This document shows positions 18,455-28,254 of a DNA stretch of 64,000 nt, in pieces. The position numbers and the translations under genes were made by a program. The notes beneath the pieces are model-generated. The model saw nothing but the letters and a program-made list of their open reading frames with translations. It did no database searches and had not been told where the DNA came from. The stretch is from assembly GCF_016405885.1 (NCBI RefSeq), contig NZ_JAEKGC010000008.1, forward strand, positions 124,001 to 188,000. Direction: 5' to 3'. Each line of letters opens with the position of its first letter. Position 1 is the first letter of the stretch. The DNA is from Arthrobacter sp. MSA 4-2. Its GTDB lineage: Bacteria > Actinomycetota > Actinomycetes > Actinomycetales > Micrococcaceae.

Positions 18455-19618
18455 CTATGCGAGTGCTGGATCTGAGGCTCGTATCTCCAAAGTGATGACG
18501 ATGGCGATGATTGCCACGGCGGTGACGAGGAGGCTTTGCGGTGCCAGGGCGCTGAGTCCGATCAAGACGGCTAGGGCTGGGATCATGACGTTCTGTGCCC
18601 GGGTGAGGGACCTCCTGAGGGTAAGGAGCCAGATGCCGAGGATGAACAAGCTGACGGGTACGGTCAGGGTGGCGGCGGCCTCGGTTGCGGAGAGGGCGGT
18701 GGCGGCCGTTTCGTAGTCGATCGCAACTTCAATGCCAGCGGAGAACGCGCCGGCCGCCGCAAAAATGGCGTAATGGGCGTACCCGAACACGAGCGAGTTT
18801 CGAAGTCGATCGAATTGATCGTGATGGCTGCGAGCAAAGTAGATCCACCACATGCCGCTTGCGATCACGAGTCCGCATACAGCGACGGCAATTAAGGGCG
18901 AGATGTGCTCGCTGCTTTCGGCTGCGTCGATGATTGCGTTGGCGGAAGCGAGTATGGACTCGCCAAGCAGAATCAGGGTGAAGAGTCCGTATCGTTCAGC
19001 GATGTGATGGGGATGCCATGGTGTGGGGCGGGAGCTTTCCGCCCAGATCGGCACAGCGATTTCAATGAGGACCAGCCCCAGGAACACCGGGATGCCGCCC
19101 TGCTCCGGCAGAGCGAGCCGCGCCAACCAGAGCACTTGGACGACGGAGATGCCGATCGCGTATTTCAGAGCTGTTCGTCTCAGGGGCGCGTCGCCGTGAG
19201 CCGCGCGGAGCCATTGCGCAACCATGGCCAGACGCATGATGGCGTATCCGATCGTGACGAGCAAAAAGTCACTTTCCGTCATCGCGTCGCTTGCGCCTGC
19301 GGCAATGACGAGCACGCCGCTCATTTGGCCGATGGTGAGCACCCGATACAGCCAATCGTCCGTGTCGAACGCAGTGGCAAACCAGGTGAAGTTCATCCAG
19401 GCCCACCAGATGGCGAAAAGGATCATGAGATAGGCGCCCGTGCCGCTGGTGATGTGCTGCTCAGCCTCGGCGTGGTGTAGCTCGGCGGAGGCACGGGAGA
19501 CGGCTACAACGAACACGAGATCGAAGAACAGCTCGAGCGGGGATGCTCCTCGATGCTCCTCAGAGGGGTTCCTTGGCCGCATGCGGGCTAACCCAAGGCG
19601 CATAGGTGCGCTCGTCAT
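18455..19618 (-). CDS. Low-temperature-requirement A (LtrA) family membrane protein
   Basis: This 387-residue membrane protein of the LtrA family has about ten hydrophobic segments. The signature N-terminal SPLELFFDLVFVVAVSRA lies near residues 26-43, and RYGLFTLILLGESIL near the middle. LtrA was named from a Listeria mutant unable to grow at low temperature, but its biochemical function is unknown. The length is normal. It stands alone, tail-to-tail with nothing recognisable, next to a DUF4192 fragment and repeat R1. Confidence 0.88.
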   Translation of the reverse strand: MTSAPMRLGLARMRPRNPSEEHRGASPLELFFDLVFVVAVSRASAELHHAEAEQHITSGTGAYLMILFAIWWAWMNFTWFATAFDTDDWLYRVLTIGQMSGVLVIAAGASDAMTESDFLLVTIGYAIMRLAMVAQWLRAAHGDAPLRRTALKYAIGISVVQVLWLARLALPEQGGIPVFLGLVLIEIAVPIWAESSRPTPWHPHHIAERYGLFTLILLGESILASANAIIDAAESSEHISPLIAVAVCGLVIASGMWWIYFARSHHDQFDRLRNSLVFGYAHYAIFAAAGAFSAGIEVAIDYETAATALSATEAAATLTVPVSLFILGIWLLTLRRSLTRAQNVMIPALAVLIGLSALAPQSLLVTAVAIIAIVITLEIRASDPALA

Positions 19619-20108
19619 CTAGATTGTCCTTCGTTCGTGGGCCGTCAAGGTGAGGCGGACGCCGCGTCGACGGCGACCGCCTCATTAGCCGGCCGGCTGC
19701 GGGGCTGGTTCAACCGTCGCGGATGGTCATGAGCGATAAATCGCCACCGAAGACCCGGAAGGCGAAGCTCGACCGGCCATTCGAATGCGTGCTCCTCCGG
19801 GCACCTAAAGCAGGGACAGTATTCCCGTCGACGGAGACCTCTTCATGCGCTAGGGTGCCTGAGGCGCCGATGAACTCCTGTTCACTCCACCCATCCCCAC
19901 ACCGGATGCTGACGCTATAGGCGCACGTAGGGGAGATCGTCCCACGTCTCCTTGCTACGGAGCAGTCACCTTGGGGGTGGAGATGGTAGACGCTTTGTAG
20001 AGCCGTGGTGCTGGTCTGCCGGCAATGGTGAACCGGGTTTAGCTGCACTTCCGGTGAAGGCAGTCGGTGCTTTCGGTCGCCCGCCTACACCGGAAGCGCA
20101 TGATCAGA
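19619..20108. other. Intergenic stretch with one doubtful small frame
   Basis: A minus-strand frame at 19710-20048 would encode 112 residues ending in RSSFAFRVFGGDLSLMTIRDG. Its C-terminal half looks protein-like, but its N-terminus is rich in improbable residues and has no clear ribosome site. It may be a remnant. Nothing else was seen here. Confidence 0.35.
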
Positions 20109-20558
20109 CTAGGGTTTGACGTCGAACTCGCTGATGACTGCAACACGATTGAACGCATTGATGGCGATGACGATCCACTGGACGGCGGCAATCTGATCGT
20201 TGCTGAGGACCATCTGCTCGCGCTCATGCTCGTATGGTGAGCCGGCGGTGGCTATGAGCGTGGTCTTCTCTGTCAGTGAGAGCGCAGCGCGTTCCTCGGG
20301 CGTGAAGTACTCGGTTTCCCTCCATGCGCTGAGGACCGCGAGTCGATCGGGGGTTTCGCCCTGCTCTCTCGCCTGCTTGCTGTGCATGCGGAGGCAGAAT
20401 GCGCATCCGTTGATTTGCGACGCCCTGATTTTCACGAGTTCGGCCACACCAGGACTCAGTCCGGCGCGCTCGGCGAACTCCTCGCTTTCCTGACTAAGAA
20501 CCAGCAGAGCGTCATAAGCGCTTGGTGCCAGAGAGTTGATTCTGTTGGGGTGAGTCAT
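20109..20558 (-). CDS. AhpD-like carboxymuconolactone decarboxylase-family protein
   Basis: This 149-residue protein has the AhpD core: a CxxC redox pair at about Cys52 and Cys55 (INGCAFCLRMHS) followed by the conserved His. The typical downstream segment LAVLSAWRETEYFTPEERAA is present. Such proteins are thiol peroxidases or peroxidase partners rather than true decarboxylases. It follows the NmrA-like gene by 63 bp on the same strand, so it should be co-transcribed from the ECF41-type promoter at 21468-21494. Carboxymuconolactone decarboxylases are one of the three gene classes known to accompany ECF41 sigma factors. Confidence 0.9.
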   Translation of the reverse strand: MTHPNRINSLAPSAYDALLVLSQESEEFAERAGLSPGVAELVKIRASQINGCAFCLRMHSKQAREQGETPDRLAVLSAWRETEYFTPEERAALSLTEKTTLIATAGSPYEHEREQMVLSNDQIAAVQWIVIAINAFNRVAVISEFDVKP

Positions 20559-20621
20559 GACGTGACTTCTTTCGGACGCGATAGCTGATGATGATGCAGG
20601 AACCCTGACAAAAGGGGTGGA

Positions 20622-21380
20622 CTACTTACCTTCGGGGACCGGCTCCTTCAGCCAGTTCTCGAAGCGGGTAGTGAACAAGGTGGCGTTAGGTCCTGGTACC
20701 AGCGTGGTGTCGCTCAGTTCCATGCCGAAGTAGAGCGCGTGTGGGTCGGCAACGACGGTGCGAGAGTCGCCGCGTGCAGCCAGTCCCTGGCGGATCAGAT
20801 CATCGAGCGTGAACTCCTCCGGGCCGGCGATCTCGTGGATCGCGTTGAGAGGTTCCCCCACGCTGGTGCGTGCGACTGCTGTGGCAACGTCTTCCGCCGC
20901 TATGGGCTGGATAGAAACGGGGGCCAGATGAACCTCGTCGCCCACGGTTGCGGCCTGTGCGATGCTCTTCACAAATTCGAAGAACTGCGTCGCATGAACG
21001 ATGGAATAAGGAATTGGGCCTTCAGTGATGAGTTTTTCCTGAGCGATCTTCGCTCGAAAGTACCCACTGGCAGCCATTCGCTCTGTACCCACGACGGACA
21101 GGGCGACATGGTGGCGAACTCCAGCGCTGGCTTCTGCCGCGAGGAGATTCCTCGTTGAGGTTGTGAAGAAGTTCAGAACGGCTTCATCTTCGAAAGAGGG
21201 AGAGTTTGAAACATCGATGACAACTTCTGCGCCTTCGAGAACTTCAGCCAGACCCTCTCCGGTAAGCGTGTTCACACCGGTATTCGGTGAGGCCGAAATT
21301 GCTTCGTGTCCGTGTTCGGTGAGCTTCGTAATGAGCTTCGACCCGATCAGGCCGCTACCCCCGATAACAACAATTTTCAT
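20622..21380 (-). CDS. NmrA-like NAD(P)-binding protein (copy 1)
   Basis: This atypical SDR or NmrA-like epimerase-family protein has 252 residues. The Rossmann motif is VVIGGSGLIGSKL at the N-terminus. The middle (LSVVGTERMAASGYFRAK, YSIVHATQFFEFV) is typical of NAD(P)H-binding proteins of this family, which sense or use cofactor and often lack the SDR catalytic tetrad. ATG 21380 starts right at the Rossmann strand behind an AAGGG site. It closely resembles copy 3 (40532-41290) over its whole length, upstream promoter included. It is the first gene of an operon with the AhpD-like protein. Confidence 0.88.
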   Translation of the reverse strand: MKIVVIGGSGLIGSKLITKLTEHGHEAISASPNTGVNTLTGEGLAEVLEGAEVVIDVSNSPSFEDEAVLNFFTTSTRNLLAAEASAGVRHHVALSVVGTERMAASGYFRAKIAQEKLITEGPIPYSIVHATQFFEFVKSIAQAATVGDEVHLAPVSIQPIAAEDVATAVARTSVGEPLNAIHEIAGPEEFTLDDLIRQGLAARGDSRTVVADPHALYFGMELSDTTLVPGPNATLFTTRFENWLKEPVPEGK

Positions 21381-21467
21381 TTTTACCCTTTCATTGGCCG
21401 ATCTGGAGATGGTGCTTTGCGCCATCCCAGTGCCTGCGATGGCAGAGATCGAGTTCGGTACTGGTAT

Positions 21468-21494
21468 GACAGGACATCGCTCAGATTTGTGACA
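21468..21494 (-). promoter_or_regulatory. ECF41-type promoter of NmrA copy 1
   Basis: On the minus strand TGTCACA (21494-21488), 16 nt, then TGTC (21471-21468) match the shared bipartite promoter. This matches the remembered ECF41 consensus (TGTCACA, 16 nt, CGTC) except for the first base of the -10 box. The NmrA-like start codon is about 88 bp downstream. Confidence 0.75.
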
Positions 21495-21567
21495 ATGCCC
21501 CTACGGCCGCGTCTTCGTACGCTTAGGATCGGGGCGACGGTGCTGCTAGAACCAGACGCTGCGCCCA

Positions 21568-23154
21568 TCAGTGTTCGAGGAGCTTTTGCTTTGATACGGG
21601 TACGGGCGTTGGCTGACCGGGCTTCTTCGAGGAAGCCTGCGTGCCGTCCGACCGGTCTCGGGGCGTTCCGCTGCGCGCCTCGTGCAAGGCGCCTGGAGCG
21701 GCAGGTGTCCCCGCCACGTCGCAATGCATCGGGTGCACCCTCTCGGGGCCGGCTTGATCATGAGTGGCGGCGGGGTTCCGGATGGTGGCCGCGGCGAGGA
21801 TGCCGCCGAGCACCAGCACCACGGCACCGATCATGCAGGCCGAGGCGAACCCTGCCGAAAACACCGGCGGGTCGCTGTAGGCGTCACCGGTGAGCCCGAC
21901 GGCGGCCGGGAGGACGGAGATGGCGACGAGGCCCGCCGCGCGGGCCACGGCATTGTTCACCCCTGACGCGAGGCCGGCCTGATGGTCGGGCACCGCGGTC
22001 AGGGCCGCCGACGTAAGCGGGGCCACGAGTAGCGAGAGGCCCAACCCCAACACGACCACAGGCGGCAGCACGTCCAAGACGTAGGACGCCCTAGGCCCGA
22101 TTCGCAGCATGAGGACCAGCGCCACCGCGCACAACAGCGGCCCCACGGTCATGGGTATCCTCGGCCCGATCCGCGCACCGAGCGCTCCCGCACGGGAGGA
22201 CAGCACGAGCATGAGGGCCGTTATCGGCAGCATCGAGGTCCCGGCCCCGACCGGGCTGAAGCCCGACACGATCTGGAGGTGAAGGACGAGCAGGAAGAAG
22301 ATGCTGCCGAAGACGGCGTAGATGAGGAAGGTGACGGCGTTAGCGGCACTGAACTGGCGGTTGGCGAAGATCCGCAGCGGGAGCATCGGATGCGCCGTGC
22401 GCCACTCCACGATCAGGAATGCCACGGCAGCGAGGAGGCCCAGGACGGCACTCGCTAGGACGGGCGGCGAGCCAAAGCCCCGGGCTGGCGCCTCGATCAG
22501 CGCGTAGGTGGTGCCCGCGAGGGCCAGGGCGCCGAAGACGGCTCCGGCGATATCGAGCCGACCCGTCGCGGCGTCGTCGCGGCTTTCCGGGACATGCCGG
22601 ACGGCGATCCAGACCACGACGGCGGCAAGGGGCACGTTTATGAGGAACACCCAACGCCAGGAGACGCTCTCCACGAGCCAGCCGCCGAGGAAGGGACCGA
22701 TCGCGGTCGCAACACCACCGAGGCCCGACCAGGCGCCGATGGCCCGCGCGCGGTCCTCACCCGAGAACCCAGCCTGAATGATGGCGAGGCTCCCCGGCGT
22801 GAGCAGCGCCCCACCCACACCCTGGAGGGCCCGCGCCGCGATAAGCAGGCCGGCGTCCGGAGCGAGCCCGCACAGCAGCGATGCGACAGCGAACCAAATG
22901 ACCCCGACCACGAAGACGCGCTTCCGCCCGAACATGTCCCCGAGGGAGCCTCCCATCAGGATGAAGGAGGCGAGCGTCAGGGTGTAGCCGGTCACCATCC
23001 ACTGCAGGGCGGCGAAGTCCTCGCCGAGGTCGGATCCGATGGTAGGCAGGGCGACGTTCACCACCGTGGCGTCGATCCCCGCGATGCTGGAGCCCAATAC
23101 CGTGGCCAGCAGGATCCACCGTCCGGACGCCGTGCCCATCCTGATCCCGCTCAC
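21568..23154 (-). CDS. DHA2-family MFS drug exporter (EmrB/QacA type)
   Basis: This 528-residue major facilitator protein has about 14 membrane helices. It starts with the typical ATVVNVALPTIGSDL motif of helix 1, then MGGSLGDMFGRKRVF (motif A) and GVGGALLTPGSLAII (helix 4 region). These mark proton-driven multidrug or antiseptic exporters of the 14-helix group. The GTG at 23154 is used; ATG 23139 is possible. The ECF41-type promoter at 23330-23356 lies about 170 bp upstream, so export is probably part of the ECF41 response. Confidence 0.9.
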   Translation of the reverse strand: MSGIRMGTASGRWILLATVLGSSIAGIDATVVNVALPTIGSDLGEDFAALQWMVTGYTLTLASFILMGGSLGDMFGRKRVFVVGVIWFAVASLLCGLAPDAGLLIAARALQGVGGALLTPGSLAIIQAGFSGEDRARAIGAWSGLGGVATAIGPFLGGWLVESVSWRWVFLINVPLAAVVVWIAVRHVPESRDDAATGRLDIAGAVFGALALAGTTYALIEAPARGFGSPPVLASAVLGLLAAVAFLIVEWRTAHPMLPLRIFANRQFSAANAVTFLIYAVFGSIFFLLVLHLQIVSGFSPVGAGTSMLPITALMLVLSSRAGALGARIGPRIPMTVGPLLCAVALVLMLRIGPRASYVLDVLPPVVVLGLGLSLLVAPLTSAALTAVPDHQAGLASGVNNAVARAAGLVAISVLPAAVGLTGDAYSDPPVFSAGFASACMIGAVVLVLGGILAAATIRNPAATHDQAGPERVHPMHCDVAGTPAAPGALHEARSGTPRDRSDGTQASSKKPGQPTPVPVSKQKLLEH

Positions 23155-23329
23155 GATCTACCCGCCCATCGACCCCGCAGCACCCCGCTGCGCCCCACCG
23201 GTTGCGGGAGCAGATGCCCGTCTGGCCGTAGCGCTGCCGCTTCCATGCGATTCATGCGTTTCATCGAAATCTCTCCTTTTGAGCGTCGGTGGCCGTGCAT
23301 CGGAGGTTAGGCAGAGCCGTTACAGATTC

Positions 23330-23356
23330 GACAACCGAGAGCGACTAGTTGTGACA
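23330..23356 (-). promoter_or_regulatory. ECF41-type promoter of the MFS exporter
   Basis: TGTCACA (23356-23350), 16 nt, TGTC (23333-23330) on the minus strand. The -35 box lies inside the last codons of the truncated ECF41 gene (GAC TGT CAC AAC TAG), so the promoter and the sigma gene's 3' end are physically fused. Confidence 0.75.
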
Positions 23357-23983
23357 GTCAGGGGTAAGGAGGTCTTCGAGTGCACCTAGATTGCCTGTGC
23401 GCGCCGCGTTGAGGAAGGCGGTGAGCAAGCTTTGCTGTTCGGTGGAACCGGTGGAACCGGTGGAGCTCAGGCGTTCGGGTGTGAGGTGCTTGCGAGCCCG
23501 GCTGACCAGCTGGCGCGCGTTGGCTTCTTTTAGGTTGAGGATTTGCGCGATCTGCCCGTACGGGTAATCGAAAGCCTCCCTTAATATGTAGGCGGCACGC
23601 TCTGTCGGTGAGAGCTCCTCCAACATGAGCAGCACCGCAAATCCGAGTGACTCCGTCTGTTCCGCTCCGAGGGCGGGATCGCAGGTGGTGTCTACGGGTT
23701 CCGGGAGCCAGGGTCCGATGTACGTTTCCCTGCGTAACCGTGCAGAGGCGGCAACATTGATGGCCAGCCGTGTCGCGGTCGTCGCCAGGAACGCTGGTGG
23801 ATGGCGCACTACTGCCCAGTCGGTGGACTGCCAGCGGATCCAAGTGTCTTGAACGACGTCTTCGGCCTCGGCGGCGCTTCCAAGCATCCTGTACGCAATG
23901 CCAAAGAGCCGCGGGCGCACCGCCTCGAAGGTCACTGTTGCGCGCTCGAGATCCTGCGAATTGGCGCTGTCCTTAATTTCCAT
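23345..23983 (-). CDS. ECF41-type sigma factor lacking the C-terminal extension
   Basis: This 212-residue sigma factor has region 2 intact (FGIAYRMLGSAAEAEDVVQ, DTWIRWQS), the linker motif WLPEP (YIGPWLPEP) and region 4 (SPTERAAYILREAFDYPYG, LVSRARKHL). ECF41 proteins normally continue into a SnoaL-like domain with DGGGR- and NPDKL-type motifs. Here the protein ends just after LEDLLTPDC, so that domain is missing. In studied ECF41 factors the extension modulates sigma activity, so this truncated form may be deregulated or dead. ATG 23983 was chosen because upstream residues are not conserved. It may be transcribed with the MFS gene downstream. Confidence 0.85.
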   Translation of the reverse strand: MEIKDSANSQDLERATVTFEAVRPRLFGIAYRMLGSAAEAEDVVQDTWIRWQSTDWAVVRHPPAFLATTATRLAINVAASARLRRETYIGPWLPEPVDTTCDPALGAEQTESLGFAVLLMLEELSPTERAAYILREAFDYPYGQIAQILNLKEANARQLVSRARKHLTPERLSSTGSTGSTEQQSLLTAFLNAARTGNLGALEDLLTPDCHN

Positions 23984-24689
23984 GTCTCGATCTCTCGCAT
24001 AGACGGGGTTTGCGATCTGGTCGTCAGGGCCCAACCAGTACGGGTATCTGCGTGCCGCCAGGCACCATCCGTGTGGTGAGGGGTAGTGGCCGGATGCGGG
24101 TGTGGACTGATGCGCACGCCTGCCGCGCGCTGAAGCGGATTAGCGTTCGGTGCTGTATTCAGGGATATGCAGTTCTAAAGGCGTCCCTTCTTTGGGCCAG
24201 GTTCTCCACGGCATCGATTGGCGTCAGGAGCGGCTAAATCCGCCGGTCGATGAAGGGGGACCAGACTGATAGGCAAGTGCGCTCCGTGTAGCGGGACACA
24301 CCTGGTCTGGATGCGTACGGTGGCTCCTATTCACGCTGACTGTCGTGCGGCCGCGGGGGAGGGCCGAGGATTACCTCGGCACCAGGGCATGGTCGGCGTG
24401 AAGCGCAGCTCTCCGAATTCATCCGCGGACCGCGAGCACCTGCTCGCGTATCTGCCGGCGATCAGAGATCGGCAAAAATGGGAGGTGGCATCTTCATGAT
24501 CTTCCTTGGCAAGCCCTTGGAGTAAGTGACTGATCGCGGGCGTTCGCTCGCGAGGGGGATCTTTCACATCTGGCCCCGCACCAAGGTGCTTGACCTGTGC
24601 AGCCAGCCTGACCGACTGCCGTTAACGGTCCCGAAATCTGGGCAGCCCACTATCTGAGGGGCTCGAGGGCGGCGCTAAAATTGAGGCGT
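23984..24689. other. Gene-free stretch
   Basis: This is a divergent intergenic region between the truncated sigma gene and the large STAND regulator. No supported coding frame and no ECF41-type promoter was found in either direction. Confidence 0.45.
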
Positions 24690-27600
24690 ATGACAGGCCC
24701 TCATGATGCCGAACGTGGCCCTGTGCTCATCGTGCGCAGCAAAATTGAGACGCCGCCTGTGACAGAGCGGCTGATTGCGCGCGCCCGGTTGACGGACAGG
24801 ATCCTCGGCCTGATGCGTTCACACCGAATTGTGTGCATCACCGCCACAGCGGGGGCCGGCAAGACTACGGCGGCTATCCAGGCATTGGAAGAGCAGGAAC
24901 GTCCCGTGGTCTGGATAACGTTGGACAGCACCGACCGCGCCCCCGGGCGGCTGCTGCTGTATCTCGAATCGGCGTTTGCCAACGAAGCACCACACCTGCG
25001 CGGCCTTGTAACCAACGTGCTCGCTGCGGGGCTGGGGCACGAGGAGGCTACGGGTTTGCTGGTTGAAGCAGTGGCCGGTGAACCCCTCGTGCTTGTCTTG
25101 GACGGACTTGAGCAACTCGCGGGCGCTGAAGAGTCCATTTCTCTTGTCCGGGCCATCGCACGCTACGCGCCGCGCACGCTGAAGGTTCTGCTCCTGAGCC
25201 GCCTGGACGTGCCACTCGATGTCGGCTCCGACGTAGGCGTAGATCAGGTAGCTACCGTTGGAGAGTCTCAGTTGGCCTTCAACACCGACGAAGCGGCCGA
25301 CGCCCTGGCACAGTACGGGATGCTCGACATTGATCCAGCGCGTGCCGTGGAATCTACGGGCGGATGGGTTACCGGGATATTATTCGAGGCGTGGCGCGCG
25401 CGTGAGCACGTAGTGGGGACCGGCGGTGAGGCGGATCCGCTCCATGGTTACTTGGCTTCTCAGATCCTTGCCCGCCTCACGGCCGAGGAACGAGATTTTC
25501 TCATCACCACGTCGATGCTTGAAGAGGTGACGGCCGCTCGGGCAGAAAAGCTCGGTGAGGTCGGGGCTGGTGAACGACTGAAGGGGCTTTACGCACAACA
25601 TCTGCCTGTCTCCTGGAGAGCCGGGTCCGCCAGCATGCGCTGCCACCCACGATTCCGTGAGTACCTCCTGACCCTTTTGAGACGTCGCGACGGCGAAGAC
25701 CTCCGAAGCCTGCGCCTGGTCTTCGCCGACTTGATGCGCGCGGAGGGAAACTTCGAGGAATGCGTGGAGCAGCTGCTGCTAGCTGGCGCGTTGGACGACG
25801 CGGTAGAGCCCGCAGGACGCGCCATCATCGGTGTTATTGCACGGCTCGACTACCCCGTTGCGAAAAAGTGGCTTCGAATCCTCGCCTCAGCAAAAGACAG
25901 TCAAACCTCGGAGCTGGCGGTAGGGGAACTCATGCTCGCCATCGCCGATGATGACTACGCCCGGGGTTGCTCGGTAGCTGACAGACTTGAATCGGCAGGT
26001 GCCCGCAGGCAGCTAGCCGCCACCTCTCCCACCGGTGCAAGCATCATGGCGTGGTGCTACTGGCACTTGGGGCGGGTCGATGAGATGAAGGCCGTCCTCA
26101 CTTCCGCGCCACGAAGCCCCGAAGTAGACGCGGCATCATACCTCTTGTCGCTATCCGCACTGAAGCCCGAGCCTGCCGGCCTTACAGTTCCGCGCCTAAC
26201 CGGAGGACCCCTCGACGCCGTCATAATGCGGACCCACTACGTACGCGGGAGGCTCCGCGAAGCCAACCAACAAAACCCTTCGCCCTGGGCCGCCGCCGTT
26301 TCCACTCCATGGAAGGCCGCGACCCTCAGGGCAACTGGCCACCTGGAACAGGCCCTGAACCTGTACCGGTCATACAGCCCAGAAGCCCGCTCTCAGGCCT
26401 GGATGCACGGGGTTGCGGGCCCAGAGATCATGGTCGATCTCGCCGACGAGGCAGAAGCGCGCCGGATTCTTGCCCACGGCAGGGACCTGATCAAGGCCAG
26501 CGGGTCGTTAGTCATGGAGTGGCTCAACCTGCTGGTTGAGGCGAAGCTCGAACTTCGGGTCAGCCACAACGTCAACGCCGCGGGCGAGATCCTTGATCGG
26601 GTAGAGAACTCGGGCGGACGTTCCTACGCCTTCATTGGAGAATCGGTGGACACGGCGTGGGGACTGTTGTTCCTCATGTCCGCACCGGATGAAGGCCGTG
26701 CCGTTCAAGTCCTTCAGCGTGCTGTTGACAGCATGCAAGAAGGGCACCGCATTCTTGAATTGCCTGCTGCCGCAGCGTACCTGGCTGAAGCCGAGTGGCG
26801 GCGGGGCCACGAAGCAGAATCAGACGCCGCATCCGATCTGGCACTTGCAGCAGCCGCCGAACAGGGCTCCAACCACCAACTGCTCCTCGCGCTGTCCGAC
26901 TTCCAGGGCGTCGTCTCACGCCGCTTGGACGCCGAACGCGGCGTTGATTCGCGCTGGCACGAGTTGGGTCGAGCCTTACGCAAACGGGGCGTTCCCGTCG
27001 ACCGGCAGGCGCGCCCGGTCATCTCCCTCTCTGAGTTCGGCTCCCTGCGCATCCTCGTTGAGGGAGAAGAGTCGAGGCCTCGCCTAGCAAGAAGCGCGAC
27101 GCTCCTCGCCTATTTAGCAACGGTCCCCGGTTACCGCGCCACACGCGAGGAACTCTTGGAGGCCCTGTTTGACGGCCGCACGGATGAGTCATCGCGGGCG
27201 TACCTGCGGCAGATCACTCACAGACTAAGGGAAGTGTTACCGGCGGGGACCGGCCCGTCATTCTCCGCGGACCTGCTCGCCTTCCACATTCCAGTAATCA
27301 TCGACAGTGAATCTGCCCAGTTCCTATCGCTCTTATCTGAAGCCGCCAGACTCACCGGATCAGAAATGCTTGAGACTCTCTTACGAGCACTTTCCATTGT
27401 CGATCGCGGTGAATATCTGCCTAATGTGGACTTTCCGTGGGCGCGGCAGCGACGCGAATACCTCGAGGATCAGGTTGTTCAAGCCCGCCTACAGGCAGGG
27501 CTGTTGGCGTTCGACCAGGAACACTACGAGCAGGCGGCTTCCCTGGCCGAGCAAGTCGTGGCCCGGGACCCTTTCAAGGAGGGCGCGTGGCGCCTGTTGA

Positions 27601-27734
27601 TGCACACCGCTAGCGCTTTGGGCGACAACGATCAGATCACCACCTACTTCAAGCGTTGCGCGGAGGCCTTGAACGAGCTTGAAGTATTGCCATCAGATTC
27701 CACCCGGTTGCTTTTCGAACGGCTGCGGCGTTAG
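24690..27734 (+). CDS. STAND ATPase regulator with C-terminal winged helix and BTAD
   Basis: This protein of about 1,014 residues has an N-terminal MalT-like NTPase with Walker A TATAGAGKTT (about residues 50-59) and a Walker B-like LVLVLDGLE. A long helical TPR-like middle follows. Near residues 785-860 there is an OmpR-type winged helix (LSEFGSLRILVEGE, ATREELLEALFDG), and the last 170 residues match the bacterial transcriptional activator domain (VQARLQAGLLAFDQEHYEQ, VARDPFKEGAWRLLMH). SARP regulators usually have the winged helix and BTAD at the N-terminus; here they are C-terminal, as in a known LuxR-like subgroup. ATG 24690 and an in-frame TTG at 24681 are both possible. The target genes are unknown. 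Confidence 0.85.
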   Translation: MTGPHDAERGPVLIVRSKIETPPVTERLIARARLTDRILGLMRSHRIVCITATAGAGKTTAAIQALEEQERPVVWITLDSTDRAPGRLLLYLESAFANEAPHLRGLVTNVLAAGLGHEEATGLLVEAVAGEPLVLVLDGLEQLAGAEESISLVRAIARYAPRTLKVLLLSRLDVPLDVGSDVGVDQVATVGESQLAFNTDEAADALAQYGMLDIDPARAVESTGGWVTGILFEAWRAREHVVGTGGEADPLHGYLASQILARLTAEERDFLITTSMLEEVTAARAEKLGEVGAGERLKGLYAQHLPVSWRAGSASMRCHPRFREYLLTLLRRRDGEDLRSLRLVFADLMRAEGNFEECVEQLLLAGALDDAVEPAGRAIIGVIARLDYPVAKKWLRILASAKDSQTSELAVGELMLAIADDDYARGCSVADRLESAGARRQLAATSPTGASIMAWCYWHLGRVDEMKAVLTSAPRSPEVDAASYLLSLSALKPEPAGLTVPRLTGGPLDAVIMRTHYVRGRLREANQQNPSPWAAAVSTPWKAATLRATGHLEQALNLYRSYSPEARSQAWMHGVAGPEIMVDLADEAEARRILAHGRDLIKASGSLVMEWLNLLVEAKLELRVSHNVNAAGEILDRVENSGGRSYAFIGESVDTAWGLLFLMSAPDEGRAVQVLQRAVDSMQEGHRILELPAAAAYLAEAEWRRGHEAESDAASDLALAAAAEQGSNHQLLLALSDFQGVVSRRLDAERGVDSRWHELGRALRKRGVPVDRQARPVISLSEFGSLRILVEGEESRPRLARSATLLAYLATVPGYRATREELLEALFDGRTDESSRAYLRQITHRLREVLPAGTGPSFSADLLAFHIPVIIDSESAQFLSLLSEAARLTGSEMLETLLRALSIVDRGEYLPNVDFPWARQRREYLEDQVVQARLQAGLLAFDQEHYEQAASLAEQVVARDPFKEGAWRLLMHTASALGDNDQITTYFKRCAEALNELEVLPSDSTRLLFERLRR

Positions 27735-28254
27735 TCCGCCGAAGGGGACAGCAGCTTCATGTGGCCAAGCAGTCGGGTGGCTTATGTGCATCCGACTGAC
27801 CCGAGCGTCGACCGGTCCATCGACGTCCCCTTTTGAGGTCGCTTGTTTTCCTGCATCACACGTCACTCATTCGGCAGTTACCCGGCCGAAGTACTTAGGA
27901 GCCACACAGCTCCCCGGTCCGCCGCGGGGTGAGAGCGGGAACACCGGGTTTCCGGCGACGTTCGGGTCTGCGCCAAGCAGAAAACGGCTGGTCCCACCCG
28001 CCACCGACACCGCCCCGGGCCCCGGACGTGGAGCTCGGGGCAGTCTGCGTCGCCGAAATAAGCCATCGAGGTGCTAACGCCCGAGGCTTTCGCGGTGCGC
28101 TCGGTTGATCCTTACATGCCACCCGCGGCGTCGATGTCGACGTGGGTTTTTCAACGCCACCAGTTCCGAGCGCAAATGGCAGGGGCGCATGCCCTCCCGG
28201 CGAGGGCTAGCACCCGCTATGGGGACGACAGAGGCACTTTCCCTGGGTGCACAG
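27735..28254. other. Gene-free stretch
   Basis: This lies between the convergent STAND regulator and the hydrolase cluster. Reading frames here are short, antisense-like and lack family features. No strong terminator hairpin was recognised. Confidence 0.45.
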
